From Bartonella clarridgeiae ATCC 51734 (GTDB taxonomy: Bacteria > Pseudomonadota > Alphaproteobacteria > Rhizobiales > Rhizobiaceae), in the NCBI RefSeq assembly GCF_000518185.1, contig NZ_JADC01000010.1, positions 124,001 to 188,000 of the forward strand: a DNA stretch of 64,000 bases, given 5' to 3'. Below the pieces are notes generated by a model. It saw only the letters and a list, made by a program, of their open reading frames with translations. It was not told the DNA's origin and did no database searches. Positions 16,722-26,337 of the stretch are shown piece by piece. Within the stretch, counting starts at the first letter, position 1; each line of letters opens with the position of its first letter. The position numbers were made by a program, and so were the translations under genes.

Positions 16722-17990
16722 TTAGACGTTCTTTTCTAACCATTTACTAATGATATTACTCAAAATAGTGTGGATGCTATCTTGCTTAATGTCATCTATT
16801 AATTCTGAGATAAATCCTTTTACCAAAAGTTCACAGGCAATTTTAAAAGAGATACCACGCGCCATTAGATAAAAAAGATGATCATAATTAATTTTAGTAA
16901 CTGTTGCTCCATGGGAGCAAGCAACATCATCAGCAAAAATTTCTAGTTCAGGTTTTACATCAAATTCTGCATCATCTGAAATAATAAGACTATTGCAAGC
17001 CATACGAGCATCTGTTTCTTGCGCTTTTTGTGCAACACGTATTACCCCTTGAAAAGCACCATGTGCCTTATCTGTAACAACATTACGTACAATTTCTCTT
17101 GAAATTGATTTTTCTTCAACATGGCGAACTGTCATCGTAAGATCACTATGCGTTTTTCCAGATAATAAATTTATTGCTCGTAATTGAAAATTAGATTTTT
17201 TTCCCAACAACTCAATATCAATTTCTTGACGATTAAGTTGGCTACCTATATTAATTACATAAAGCTTTAATTCAGCATCTTCAGCAAGCAAAGCACGAAA
17301 TTGGCCAAATTGGGTAGCATTGCTCCCCCTATCACGGATAAGAATCCATGTTACACTGCTATTAGCAGCGAGATTTAATGAAAATACTGAACTAACGAAA
17401 GTATCTTTATCATTGCCGATTTGGCGTTCAATAATTACAGCCTGACTATTTTTTCCAACTTTGATACGTGAAAAAGTATGTGACTGCCCTCCCATTTGAA
17501 TATTTTGCAATTCAATCGGCGCATCCAATTTAGTATTGTCAGAAATATTGAAAAGCCAACCATCTGTAACGAAAGCTGTATTTAATTGTCCAATAAAATT
17601 TTCATCAGAAATAGTTGAATTTATTTCAGCGCTATTTTTATCAAATGCCGTTGCAAGATGTTCTACTTCAACACCTGCTATTTTACTTAGCGTAAGCGCT
17701 TTACCATTTTCAATAGAAAAAACAATATTTTCTGGAAGTAATGTATCAATCGACTGTTCACTGTTAAATTCTGAAAAATCACTCACAGATTTTAATAAAA
17801 CGCGTAAATTAGTATAATGCCAATACTCCATTTTGCGCGAAGGAAGGCGCGTTTTTTGAAATAATTCAATAGCCTTCTTACGTATAACTTGAATTGTTTC
17901 ATTACCCGGTAAATCATCAATACGTTGATTAAAATTATTGATAATATCTTCTTCAACTGCTATCAATTTTGGTTGTGAGTTTGTGCTCAT
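16722..17990 (-). CDS. sufD: Fe-S scaffold component SufD
   Basis: Partner of SufB and SufC in the SufBC2D scaffold. I set the start at the ATG at 17990 (MSTNSQPKLIAVEED), with GAGG nine bases before it; an in-frame TTG at 18005 is less likely. The protein has 422 residues. The C-terminal beta-helix and conserved end are visible: ELEIFADDVACSHGATVTKI, then LFYLMARGIS and ACELLVKGFI. The ACSHGAT histidine region is a family hallmark. Confidence 0.95.
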   Translation of the reverse strand: MSTNSQPKLIAVEEDIINNFNQRIDDLPGNETIQVIRKKAIELFQKTRLPSRKMEYWHYTNLRVLLKSVSDFSEFNSEQSIDTLLPENIVFSIENGKALTLSKIAGVEVEHLATAFDKNSAEINSTISDENFIGQLNTAFVTDGWLFNISDNTKLDAPIELQNIQMGGQSHTFSRIKVGKNSQAVIIERQIGNDKDTFVSSVFSLNLAANSSVTWILIRDRGSNATQFGQFRALLAEDAELKLYVINIGSQLNRQEIDIELLGKKSNFQLRAINLLSGKTHSDLTMTVRHVEEKSISREIVRNVVTDKAHGAFQGVIRVAQKAQETDARMACNSLIISDDAEFDVKPELEIFADDVACSHGATVTKINYDHLFYLMARGISFKIACELLVKGFISELIDDIKQDSIHTILSNIISKWLEKNV

Positions 17991-18008
17991 ATTCAATAAC
18001 CTCAAACC

Positions 18009-18764
18009 TCAGGCAGTTTTACTGATAATATCAGCATACCCATTTTGTTCTAAATACAGTGCCAAAGATTTATCTCCACTTTTAATAATACGGCCTTTAT
18101 AAAGAACATGCACTGTATCAGGCGTAATATAATCAAGAAGACGTTGATAATGAGTAATAACTAAAAATGAGCGTTCCTGATTACGAAGCTTATTAACACC
18201 ATCTGCAACAATTTTTAAGGCGTCAATATCTAAGCCAGAATCGGTTTCATCTAAAATACAAAGCTTAGGTTCAAGCAAAATCATTTGAAGAATTTCAGTA
18301 CGCTTTTTTTCTCCACCTGAAAAACCAACATTCAGTGAACGTTTAAGCATAGCCATATCTATTTCAAGGTCAGAAGCAATTTCTTTAACATACTGAATAA
18401 ATTCAGAAATCTTAAGCTCTTTATCACCCCGAGCTTTACGTTGAGAATTTATTGCAACTTTTAAAAATTCCATTGTTGCAACACCAGGTATTTCCATTGG
18501 ATATTGAAATGCCAAAAAAATACCGTACACTGCGCGCTCTGTTGGACTCATTTCTAAAATGGATTGTCCATTATAAAGAATATCACCTTCTGTTACTTCA
18601 TAATCATCCCGACCAGAAAGCAAATAAGATAAAGTAGATTTTCCCGCTCCATTTTGCCCCATAATAGCAGCTACCTCACCATCTTGAATGGTTAAGTTTA
18701 AACCGGAAATGACTTCTGTATTAGTTCCAGCAATACGGGCGTGCAAACTCTTGATTTCTAACAT
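18009..18764 (-). CDS. sufC: Fe-S assembly ATPase SufC
   Basis: ABC-type ATPase that drives the SufBCD scaffold; it is soluble and has no membrane partner. Walker A is GQNGAGKST (about residues 36-44), the signature is FSGGEKKRTEI, and Walker B is LCILDETDSGLD. The length of 251 residues is typical. AGGA lies 7 bases before the ATG. Confidence 0.96.
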   Translation of the reverse strand: MLEIKSLHARIAGTNTEVISGLNLTIQDGEVAAIMGQNGAGKSTLSYLLSGRDDYEVTEGDILYNGQSILEMSPTERAVYGIFLAFQYPMEIPGVATMEFLKVAINSQRKARGDKELKISEFIQYVKEIASDLEIDMAMLKRSLNVGFSGGEKKRTEILQMILLEPKLCILDETDSGLDIDALKIVADGVNKLRNQERSFLVITHYQRLLDYITPDTVHVLYKGRIIKSGDKSLALYLEQNGYADIISKTA

Positions 18765-18805
18765 AATTTAATCCTGTTGTTGCTGTATTTTATTTAATAA
18801 GCAAT

Positions 18806-20317
18806 TTAGCCTACACTGCCTTCAAGGCTAATGCCGATTAGTTTCTGCGCTTCAACAGCAAATTCCATTGGTAATTGTTGAATAACTTCTTTTACAAACC
18901 CATTGACGATCAACGCAATTGCCTCTTCTTCAGGAATCCCCCGTTGCATAACATAAAAAATTTGATCATCAGAGATCTTTGATGTTGTTGCCTCATGTTC
19001 AAACTGAGCTGTTGCATTTTTTGCCTCAATATAGGGTACTGTATGGGCACTACAATCATTACCAATTAACAAACTATCGCATTGAGTAAAATTACGTGCA
19101 TTTTTAGCTTTTTTATGTGCAGTAACTTGTCCACGATAAGTATTACTTGAAAAACCAGCAGAAATTCCCTTTGAGATAATACGACTTGATGTATTTTCTC
19201 CTAAATGAATCATTTTTGTACCGGAATCAATTTGTTGATGACCATTTGCAACAGCAATAGAATAAAATTCTCCACGTGAGTTATTACCCCGTAATAAACA
19301 AGATGGATATTTCCAAGTAATCGCAGAACCAGTTTCAATTTGTGTCCATGAAATTTTGGAATTATCTCCTCTACAATCTCCTCGTTTAGTTACAAAATTA
19401 TAGATACCCCCCTTTCCTTCTTTATCACCAGGATACCAATTTTGTACCGTTGAATATTTAATTTCTGCATTTTTTAGAGAGATAAGCTCGACAACAGCAG
19501 CGTGTAATTGATTTTCATCACGCTGAGGTGCAGTACACCCTTCCAAATAAGAGACATATGAATTTTCATCTGCGATGATCAATGTTCGCTCAAATTGTCC
19601 TGTATTGCGTTCGTTAATCCTGAAATAGGCTGAAAGTTCCATAGGACAACGCACTCCTTTGGGAATATAAACAAACGAACCATCTGTAAAAACAGCAGCA
19701 TTTAAGGCAGCGTAATAATTATCACCAGCTGGAACAACTGCTCCTAAATATTCCTGAATAAAAGCAGGATGTTCAATGATAGCCTCTGAAATAGAACAAA
19801 AAATGACGCCTGCACGTGCTAGTTCTTCTTTAAATGTTGTCACAATCGAAACAGAATCAAAGACTGCATCAACAGCTACTCGCCCTGATGCATAGATATT
19901 ATCATCGGATGTAGAAAGATCTGTCTGTTTTTTTACCCCTGCTAAAATTTCCTGCTCTTTTAAGGGAATACCAAGTTTTTCATAAGTTGCCAATAATTCA
20001 GGATCAACCTCATCTAAAGATTTTGGTCCTGTATGATTTTTAGGAGCAGCGTAATAATAAAGTTCTTGAAAATTGATTTTTGGATATTTAATTCGTGCCC
20101 AATGAGGTATTTCCATTGTAGACCACCTATGAAAAGCTTGCAAACGCCATGTCAACATCCATTCAGGCTCACATTTTTTAGCAGAAATGAATCGGATAAT
20201 ATCCTCATTTAACCCTTTTGGAGCCTTGTCCATTTCAATATTAGTTTCAAAACCATATTTATATTGATCAACGTCTATTTCACGTACCTGGCGTATTGTT
20301 TCCTGCACTGCCGGCAT
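18806..20317 (-). CDS. sufB: Fe-S scaffold protein SufB
   Basis: Main scaffold subunit on which the cluster is built. The 503-residue length is normal. Conserved segments include [13 protein letters not shown] near the N-terminus, [39 protein letters not shown], and the C-terminal [20 protein letters not shown] with [13 protein letters not shown]. The CTAPQ cysteine region and ENQLHAA are family hallmarks. GGAG lies 9 bases before the start. The spacing to sufC is about 40 bases. Confidence 0.96.
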   Translation of the reverse strand: MPAVQETIRQVREIDVDQYKYGFETNIEMDKAPKGLNEDIIRFISAKKCEPEWMLTWRLQAFHRWSTMEIPHWARIKYPKINFQELYYYAAPKNHTGPKSLDEVDPELLATYEKLGIPLKEQEILAGVKKQTDLSTSDDNIYASGRVAVDAVFDSVSIVTTFKEELARAGVIFCSISEAIIEHPAFIQEYLGAVVPAGDNYYAALNAAVFTDGSFVYIPKGVRCPMELSAYFRINERNTGQFERTLIIADENSYVSYLEGCTAPQRDENQLHAAVVELISLKNAEIKYSTVQNWYPGDKEGKGGIYNFVTKRGDCRGDNSKISWTQIETGSAITWKYPSCLLRGNNSRGEFYSIAVANGHQQIDSGTKMIHLGENTSSRIISKGISAGFSSNTYRGQVTAHKKAKNARNFTQCDSLLIGNDCSAHTVPYIEAKNATAQFEHEATTSKISDDQIFYVMQRGIPEEEAIALIVNGFVKEVIQQLPMEFAVEAQKLIGISLEGSVG

Positions 20318-20474
20318 CGGCTTTCTCCATTTTTTGTCGGTATCAAAAACCGGTGATCAAAGATAAGAACTTATTTTCTTCACAAAATTAAAACACGCGG
20401 TTTATATGGAAAATGGGAAAATTTCAATCAAGCTTACTCAATTTTTTTAGAATAGTGCTCAATTTCTTAAACAA

Positions 20475-21623
20475 TTAACTCTGTTTTTTGTTATCTATAA
20501 TTTGAGAAAAAATCAATAAAAAATCATCAATATCTTTAGAAGTTGTACAACGTCCTGTTGAAACACGGATCGCACCATTTAATACATGGTATCCCATTGC
20601 TTCCAAAACTTTGCTTTGTTTCACTTTTCCTGAAAAGCAAGCAGAACCTGATGATACAGAAAATCCTGCTAAATCAAAACTAATTTGCATTGTTTCAGCT
20701 TTTATACCTTGTACAGTAAAATAAGTAGTATTTGGCAAACGTTGAACATCTTTGCCAAAAATTGTAACATCATGACTAATTTTTTTTAAACCATCTTCCA
20801 ATCTGTTACGTAAATAGATTAATTGTTTTATTTCTTCTTGAGTAAAAGAATCCGCCATTGCTGCTCCAAAAGAAGCAATAAGTGGTAAAGCTTCTGTTCC
20901 TCCACGGTATCCTTTTTCTTGTCCACCAGCAGTAATAAGAGGACAAGGCATGAGAAGATTGCTACATGAAACAAATGCGCCAATTCCTTTAGGCCCTCCA
21001 ATTTTATGGCCTGATAGTATAAAAAAATCACCTCCAAAATGATTAATATCAATGAGATGTTTATCTATATATTGGACTAAATCAACAATGAGAATACCTC
21101 CAGCATCCCGAACAATAGCAGCTATTTCTTGAATATTTTGAATAACACCAGTTTCACCATTTGCAGCTTGAATAGCGATAAGAGGTAGACCTTTTGCTTT
21201 ATCATGAGCCATTAATAAGGATTTTAACTTATCCTGCTGGATCAGGCCATGCTGATCAACGTCAATTACGCTAATCAATTCTTTAGAAAAACGTCCCCCT
21301 TCTGCAATAGATGGATGTTCACTCGCACCGATATAAAGATGAGAAAATTGGACTTCAGAACGTCCCATATGATAAAATGGTGTTAACAGAGTCATTGCTG
21401 CTTCACTTGCACCAGATGTAAATACAACATGATCCGGATTTGCCTTGAGTCTATCAGCAATTTGCCTACGAGATTTCTGTAAAAGCGCTTTAGCAGCGCG
21501 TCCTTCTGCATGAACAGATGACGGATTACCGAATATCTCTAAAGATTCTAATAATGCCGTTCGCGCCATTTTTGTGAGCGGTGTTGTTGCATTATGATCA
21601 AGATAGCGGCGTTTTACAGCCAT
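20475..21623 (-). CDS. Cysteine desulfurase, group I (NifS/IscS-like)
   Basis: Second PLP cysteine desulfurase of the locus, placed before sufB. It begins YLDHNATTPLTKMAR and contains SSVHAEGRAAK. The PLP lysine is in ILSGHKIGGPKGIG, and the catalytic cysteine is C329 in SVSSGSACFSGKV. The SGSAC context marks group I, unlike SufS. At 382 residues it resembles the cysteine desulfurase that heads suf clusters in rhizobia. It probably shares a transcript with sufB (gap 157 bases) and has a good promoter upstream. No IscU or IscR gene accompanies it here. Confidence 0.92.
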   Translation of the reverse strand: MAVKRRYLDHNATTPLTKMARTALLESLEIFGNPSSVHAEGRAAKALLQKSRRQIADRLKANPDHVVFTSGASEAAMTLLTPFYHMGRSEVQFSHLYIGASEHPSIAEGGRFSKELISVIDVDQHGLIQQDKLKSLLMAHDKAKGLPLIAIQAANGETGVIQNIQEIAAIVRDAGGILIVDLVQYIDKHLIDINHFGGDFFILSGHKIGGPKGIGAFVSCSNLLMPCPLITAGGQEKGYRGGTEALPLIASFGAAMADSFTQEEIKQLIYLRNRLEDGLKKISHDVTIFGKDVQRLPNTTYFTVQGIKAETMQISFDLAGFSVSSGSACFSGKVKQSKVLEAMGYHVLNGAIRVSTGRCTTSKDIDDFLLIFSQIIDNKKQS

Positions 21624-21742
21624 TTTAAATCCTAATTATCTATCCTACAAATTGATTAAAAAAAATAATGCAATTTTCTTGAAAAACACATTTAAAAAAG
21701 GATATCTATCGATTAATTAAAGAAAATACCCAAAGAAGGTGG

Positions 21743-21771
21743 ATTTTATTGTAAAAGTCGACCAAGGTCAA
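21743..21771 (-). promoter_or_regulatory. Sigma-70-type promoter of the Fe-S assembly operon
   Basis: On the minus strand, TTGACC (21771-21766) and TAAAAT (21748-21743) are separated by exactly 17 bases. The expected start is about 110 bases before the cysteine desulfurase start codon. The same TTGACC/17-base architecture is seen at tRNA-Lys. I did not recognise an Fe-S-regulator operator over it. Confidence 0.55.
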
Positions 21772-21804
21772 TGAAAACATTCATAGCGTTTTAAGGAGCA
21801 TTTA

Positions 21805-22491
21805 ATGCCAGAAATCATTTTTAATGGTCCCGCAGGTCGTCTTGAAGGACGTTATCAACCTTCTCAACAAAAAAATGCTCCAATTGCAATTGTCCTGCAT
21901 CCTCATCCTCAATTCGGTGGAACAATGAATAATAAAATTGTTTATGATTTATTTTACATGTTTCAACAACGTGGTTTTACTACACTGCGTTTCAATTTTC
22001 GTGGTATTGGCCGAAGTCAAGGAGAATTTGATTATGGGACGGGAGAACTTTCAGATGCCGCCGCTGCCCTTGACTGGGTACAAACACAGCATCCTAATTC
22101 TAAAAATTGTTGGGTAGCTGGCTATTCGTTTGGTGCTTGGATTGGAATGCAACTTCTAATGCGCAGACCTGAAATTGAGAGCTTTATATCTGTTGCTCCG
22201 CAACCGAATATTTACGACTTTTCATTTCTTGCTCCTTGTCCTTCATCTGGCTTAATAATTCATGGTGACATCGACAAAGTTGCACCCTCGAAAGATGTTC
22301 AGAATCTTGTAGATAAGCTAAAAATGCAAAAAGGTATTACTATAACACAAGAAATCCTAAAAGGAGCAAATCACTTTTTCAGTGGATGTAATAAAGAACT
22401 TATAGAACGATGTGCACAATATTTAGATTGTCATATTGAAAGGGATTTATCAACTCTTTCCTCGCGTGAAATACCTGCACTTTTAAAATAA
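21805..22491 (+). CDS. Alpha/beta hydrolase, COG2945-like
   Basis: 228-residue cytoplasmic alpha/beta hydrolase. The nucleophile elbow is GYSFGA, the oxyanion region is VLHPHPQFGGTMNNK, and RFNFRGIGRSQGEF follows. IIHGDIDKVAP carries a likely catalytic Asp and GANHFF the His. The HPHPxxGGxMxNK start is typical of this uncharacterised group. A strong AAGGAG ribosome binding site lies 7 bases before the ATG. It is divergent from the Fe-S operon. The substrate is unknown. Confidence 0.85.
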   Translation: MPEIIFNGPAGRLEGRYQPSQQKNAPIAIVLHPHPQFGGTMNNKIVYDLFYMFQQRGFTTLRFNFRGIGRSQGEFDYGTGELSDAAAALDWVQTQHPNSKNCWVAGYSFGAWIGMQLLMRRPEIESFISVAPQPNIYDFSFLAPCPSSGLIIHGDIDKVAPSKDVQNLVDKLKMQKGITITQEILKGANHFFSGCNKELIERCAQYLDCHIERDLSTLSSREIPALLK

Positions 22492-22945
22492 TAAAATTAC
22501 TAAATAAACAAAGTGAACTGAATTTTGAAGCATTATCTACAACAAATAAAAAGAGCGCTTATTTTTTGAAAATAGTAAAGCGGAATTAAATAAAGATGAT
22601 AAATTTAGGTATTGCTATCTATCCTTGAGACTTTACACTTTCAACGTATCTAAGAAGATCATAGCAAAGCTCATTATCTTAGTCCATCAAATAAGTGTTT
22701 TTTATGGACTCATAACATAAATCTAAAATCTTACAAATAACTTCAATAAACAAAATGAAAATCTTAGTTTTTGTAGAAACTGTCCACAATGGCTAGAGTA
22801 AAATCCTAAAAACAGAAAACTCGCATACAAAAAGTACAAATGAAAACGCAAATCTATAAAAGTATTGCGTATTGTACCCCTACTTTCTCTTGTTGTGTTA
22901 TCTTAAAGATAATAATGGGCCCTTTATTTATATCTTTAAAGCCTT
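22492..22945. other. Gene-free stretch with a possible decayed coding fragment
   Basis: No intact gene. On the minus strand, 22792-22619 is open except for one internal TAA. It reads KIFILFIEVICKILDLCYES, and after the stop DNELCYDLLRYVESVKSQG with a final TAG. This looks like the tail of a lost gene, but I cannot name it. Confidence 0.3.
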
Positions 22946-23719
22946 TTAAACAATAGGATGACGAGCAAGAAAATCAATAACACCTTTTTTATAGACTTTA
23001 TCTCCAACAGCAAGCATATGATCACGACCAGGAATTTGTAACGCCTCGCCACGTGGTAACAAAGCTGCTAATGGTTCAGCCTCACCACTAATTTCATCCA
23101 ATGAACCAACTGCAACAAGTGCAGGTTGTTTAATTTCACGTACTTCAGACTCTGTTAATTCCTGCTTTGATGTCATGATACAAACAGCAAGAGCATGTCT
23201 ATCACTTTTAGTTTGATCTACAAATTTGCGAAACATCAAACCACGCGGATTGGTAATAGTTGAAATATCTTCTGCCAGAAGAGCCTGGGCAACAGGCTCC
23301 CAATCACCTGCCCCTGTTACCATACCAATTCCTAAACCACCAAAAACAACACTATGGACATATGTTGGATATAAAAAAGCCATAAATGCACTAATCCGAG
23401 CTCCCATAGAATATCCCATAACATGAGCTTTGGATAACCCTAAATGTTGGAGCAACTTAACCGCATCACTAGCCATAGCTTGAGGCGTATAACATAAAGG
23501 ATCATAACTCTTATCCGAATCACCATGACCACGATTATCAAAAGCAATAACACGATAACCTGCTTCAACAAGGCTACGAAACCAACCTGTTGCACACCAA
23601 TTAACACGTGCAGAAGATCCAAAACCATGAATCAATAAAATAGGAGTACCCTGCCCTTCTTCACGGTAAGCAAAACGAAAACTATCGTGTTCAAAAAAAT
23701 GAATCTCTTCTACTGTCAT
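22946..23719 (-). CDS. Alpha/beta hydrolase
   Basis: 257-residue alpha/beta hydrolase of the general esterase/haloperoxidase type. It has the oxyanion motif LLIHGFGSSARVNW, the segment AFDNRGHGDSD, and the nucleophile elbow GYSMGAR. A late aspartate lies in VAVGSLDEISG and the histidine in IPGRDHMLAVGD. The product lacks a signal peptide. It is convergent with the preceding hydrolase and unrelated to it in detail. The substrate cannot be inferred. Confidence 0.85.
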   Translation of the reverse strand: MTVEEIHFFEHDSFRFAYREEGQGTPILLIHGFGSSARVNWCATGWFRSLVEAGYRVIAFDNRGHGDSDKSYDPLCYTPQAMASDAVKLLQHLGLSKAHVMGYSMGARISAFMAFLYPTYVHSVVFGGLGIGMVTGAGDWEPVAQALLAEDISTITNPRGLMFRKFVDQTKSDRHALAVCIMTSKQELTESEVREIKQPALVAVGSLDEISGEAEPLAALLPRGEALQIPGRDHMLAVGDKVYKKGVIDFLARHPIV

Positions 23720-23758
23720 GTTTTATTACTTTCATATTTCTCATAAATACAGGATGTA

Positions 23759-24069
23759 TCACAATTGTCTCTTCCTTATCTTTTTATCTGCAACCCCACC
23801 AGCATTAAGCTCAATAGCAAAAGCTGCAAAGCCATCCACATTAAACATTTCTTGTTTATCTTCTGATATATCTTTATCTGCTAGCATATTATTGAGAAAA
23901 TTCCTAAATAACATTGAACGATTGCAAGGAAAATGAGTACGATACATCAAACCAGCACTTGCTTGAACTTTGGAAAACGTAATCTCTACCTCATAAAAAT
24001 TATATTCTGTTTTGTATTGATTATTAGATAAGCGGAATTAATAGGAATCTTTATAGGTTTTCCTGCCAT
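23759..24069 (-). pseudogene. Frameshifted conserved-looking hypothetical gene
   Basis: Starting at an ATG at 24069 the frame reads MAGKPIKIPINSAYLIINTK, then meets a stop after about 28 codons. A shift of one base near 23985-23995 continues as EVEITFSKVQASAGLMYRTH, through LFRNFLNNMLADKD, to FAAFAIELNAGGVADKK and a stop at 23759. The whole span is one base short of a multiple of three, so a single deletion explains it. The joined product would have about 103 residues. I do not recognise the family. The intact second half (from 23950) could still be translated. Confidence 0.45.
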
Positions 24070-24171
24070 ATTCTGACTCCGCATGATTATTAATTCGTTT
24101 AAATATTTTTAAAAATAAAGCATAAAGCTTTAAAAACAGAAACACAATTCCTACCTTGTGATACCAGAAAT

Positions 24172-24747
24172 TTAATTTGTAACAAATGGAAGCGCTATAT
24201 CAGGATAAATTTCTGCTGTCATCAAACCTTTTTCTCCCTTACCAAAACGCACAAGAACAACCTGACCAGAACGGAGTTCTGCTAAACCAAAACGACGTAA
24301 TGTTTCCATATGAATGAAAATATCCTCTGTTCCCTGCCCTCGGCTAAGGAAGCCAAACCCTTTTTCACGATTAAACCACTTAACAATTGCACGCTCTAAA
24401 CCACTTTCAGGGATTACTACAACATGTGTACGCGCTGGAATTTCTGAAGGATGAGTAGCTGATGAACAATCAATAGACTTAACTTGGATACACTTTAATC
24501 CTCTCTCAGTTTGTTTTACAACACAAACAACTTTAGCTCCTTCTAAAGCTGTTTGAAAACCATCTCGCCGCATCACGGTCACATGCAATAATATATCAGG
24601 AAGATCCGAAAAATCAGGAACAATAAACCCATAGCCCTTACTGCCATCAAACCATTTAATGACACCACTAATTTCAATAATTTCACCACAAACACTGAGA
24701 TTATCTTCGGCTAGAGAATAATCTTTTAATGTATCCTTACTTGTCAT
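24172..24747 (-). CDS. Protein with two cold-shock domains
   Basis: 191-residue RNA/DNA-binding protein with two CSD (OB-fold) domains. The first, at about residues 25-90, has GVIKWFDGSKGYGFIVPDF and DILLHVTVMRRDG. The second, at about 120-185, has RAIVKWFNREKGFGFLSRG and EDIFIHMETLRRFG. Both RNP1-like (KGFGF/KGYGF) and RNP2-like motifs are present. I chose the ATG at 24747, with AGGA upstream, over the TTG two codons earlier. Double-CSD proteins are common in alphaproteobacteria and are likely translation or transcription modulators under stress. Confidence 0.9.
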   Translation of the reverse strand: MTSKDTLKDYSLAEDNLSVCGEIIEISGVIKWFDGSKGYGFIVPDFSDLPDILLHVTVMRRDGFQTALEGAKVVCVVKQTERGLKCIQVKSIDCSSATHPSEIPARTHVVVIPESGLERAIVKWFNREKGFGFLSRGQGTEDIFIHMETLRRFGLAELRSGQVVLVRFGKGEKGLMTAEIYPDIALPFVTN

Positions 24748-25076
24748 AACCAAACGTGATCCTGTAGGTTTGAATTCTACAAATTGATTCTTCTGCGTAA
24801 GTAGACATTGTAGTTACATCAACAAGCAAGACCTAAGATAAGATTTCCCCATATTGTCGCATCTACTTTGTAATGTCAGCTCATAAATCATAAAATTTCA
24901 TCCAAAAAGTTTATACACATCACGCATAATAAAAAAATGATAATTTAAAGACTTTTCGTGCACACTTCGTACACACTGATCAATTTTATAGATGTATAAC
25001 TTGCATAACAATAAAGTTCAAGATAATGTCTAAAGTTTATGATAAAATTATAATTGAAAATAAGGAAAAGTGCGCA
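24748..25076. other. Intergenic region between the cold-shock gene and livJ
   Basis: No gene supported. It holds the divergent promoters of both neighbours. A TATAAC near 25003 could be a -10 for livJ, but no good -35 accompanies it. Confidence 0.5.
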
Positions 25077-26246
25077 ATGCAACTGAGGAAAATCCTTACA
25101 GTAGCTTTTATGACAATGGCATTTCTAACAAATGCCTCTGCGAAAGATCCTATTAAAATTGGTGTTTATCTTCCATTAACGGGACAAAATGCGTTTGGAG
25201 GACAACTTGAACTTAAAGGTATACAGATAGCACATAAAAAAACTCCAGAAATACTAGGACGCAAAGTTGAGCTAATTGTTGTTGATAATAAATCTGATAA
25301 AGTAGAAGCAGCCAATGCTGTCGTACGTTTAACTGCTCATGACAAAGTTAATGGAATCATCGGAACTTATGGCTCTTCATTGTCATTAGCAGGTGGAGAA
25401 GTATCTGAAAAAGCAAAAACACCTACTATCGCAACTTCATCAACAAATTTATTCGTTACACAAGGTAAAAAATATTATTTTCGTGCATGTTTCACTGACT
25501 CCTATCAAGGTATAGGTGCTGCAACTTATGCAGCTGAAACTTTACATGCAAAAAAAGCAGCTATCTTAAAAGATATATCTAGCGACTATGCAATTGGTCT
25601 TGCACGTTATTTTATCAGTTCATTTAAAAAATTGGGTGGTGAAGTTATTTCAAACTTAAATTATAATTCTGGAGATCAAGATTTCTCAGCCGCTCTTACA
25701 CAAATTATAGCACAAGAACCTGATATCTTATTCATCCCATCTTATTTTTCTGAAGGCGCCATAATTATGAAGCAAGCACGTGAATTGGGGGCAAAATTCC
25801 GCATTATGGGTGGTGATGCTATGGACAATCCAGAAACTATTGCAATTGCAGGACAAGCTGCGGAAGGATTCTTGCACACGACACTTCCTTACGATGAGGC
25901 TACACCAAATATGTCAAAAACCGCACAAGAATTTACAAATGAATGGAAAACTGCTTATCCCAATAAACAACCAAATATCAATTCAATTTTGGGATACACA
26001 GCATATACAATGTTTATGCAAGCTATTAAAAATGCTGGCAGTGCTGATCGTGAGGAAATTACAGCTGAACTTAGCAAATTAAAAGATTTTCAAACCCCTT
26101 TTGGAACTATGTCCATAGATGAAAATCATAACCCTCAAGTTTCTATTGGTGTAATTGAAATAAAAAATGGAAAACGTATTTATTTACACGAAATACAGTC
26201 TACAGACTTAAAAAAAACAATTCAAAATAATAACTTACTCAATTGA
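25077..26246 (+). CDS. livJ: Branched-chain amino-acid type ABC transporter, substrate-binding protein
   Basis: Periplasmic binding protein of the Leu/Ile/Val-type family (type I periplasmic fold). I place the start at 25077 because MQLRKILTVAFMTMAFLTNA is a classical signal peptide cleaved after NASA, and AAGGA lies upstream. A start at 25026 would add a charged tail before the signal. The mature protein begins KDPIKIGVYLPLTGQNAFGG. Conserved GTYGSSLSLAGGEV and TPTIATSSTN form the ligand pocket region. 389 residues. The true ligand may differ from branched-chain amino acids. Confidence 0.9.
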   Translation: MQLRKILTVAFMTMAFLTNASAKDPIKIGVYLPLTGQNAFGGQLELKGIQIAHKKTPEILGRKVELIVVDNKSDKVEAANAVVRLTAHDKVNGIIGTYGSSLSLAGGEVSEKAKTPTIATSSTNLFVTQGKKYYFRACFTDSYQGIGAATYAAETLHAKKAAILKDISSDYAIGLARYFISSFKKLGGEVISNLNYNSGDQDFSAALTQIIAQEPDILFIPSYFSEGAIIMKQARELGAKFRIMGGDAMDNPETIAIAGQAAEGFLHTTLPYDEATPNMSKTAQEFTNEWKTAYPNKQPNINSILGYTAYTMFMQAIKNAGSADREEITAELSKLKDFQTPFGTMSIDENHNPQVSIGVIEIKNGKRIYLHEIQSTDLKKTIQNNNLLN

Positions 26247-26337
26247 ATTATAAGACTAGTTAATATATTCCGAAACTAGATCATTTAGAGCCATCATATT
26301 TCATATAATATATAAGGTAATATATAAGGAACAAGAG

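Noticed and set aside
25026-25076. Upstream start for livJ
   Set aside because: It would place 17 charged residues before a classical signal peptide.
26256-26280. Short inverted repeat CTAGTT ... AACTAG between livJ and livH
   Set aside because: Six base pairs in AT-rich DNA is within chance expectation. It could lower downstream expression, but there is no further support.
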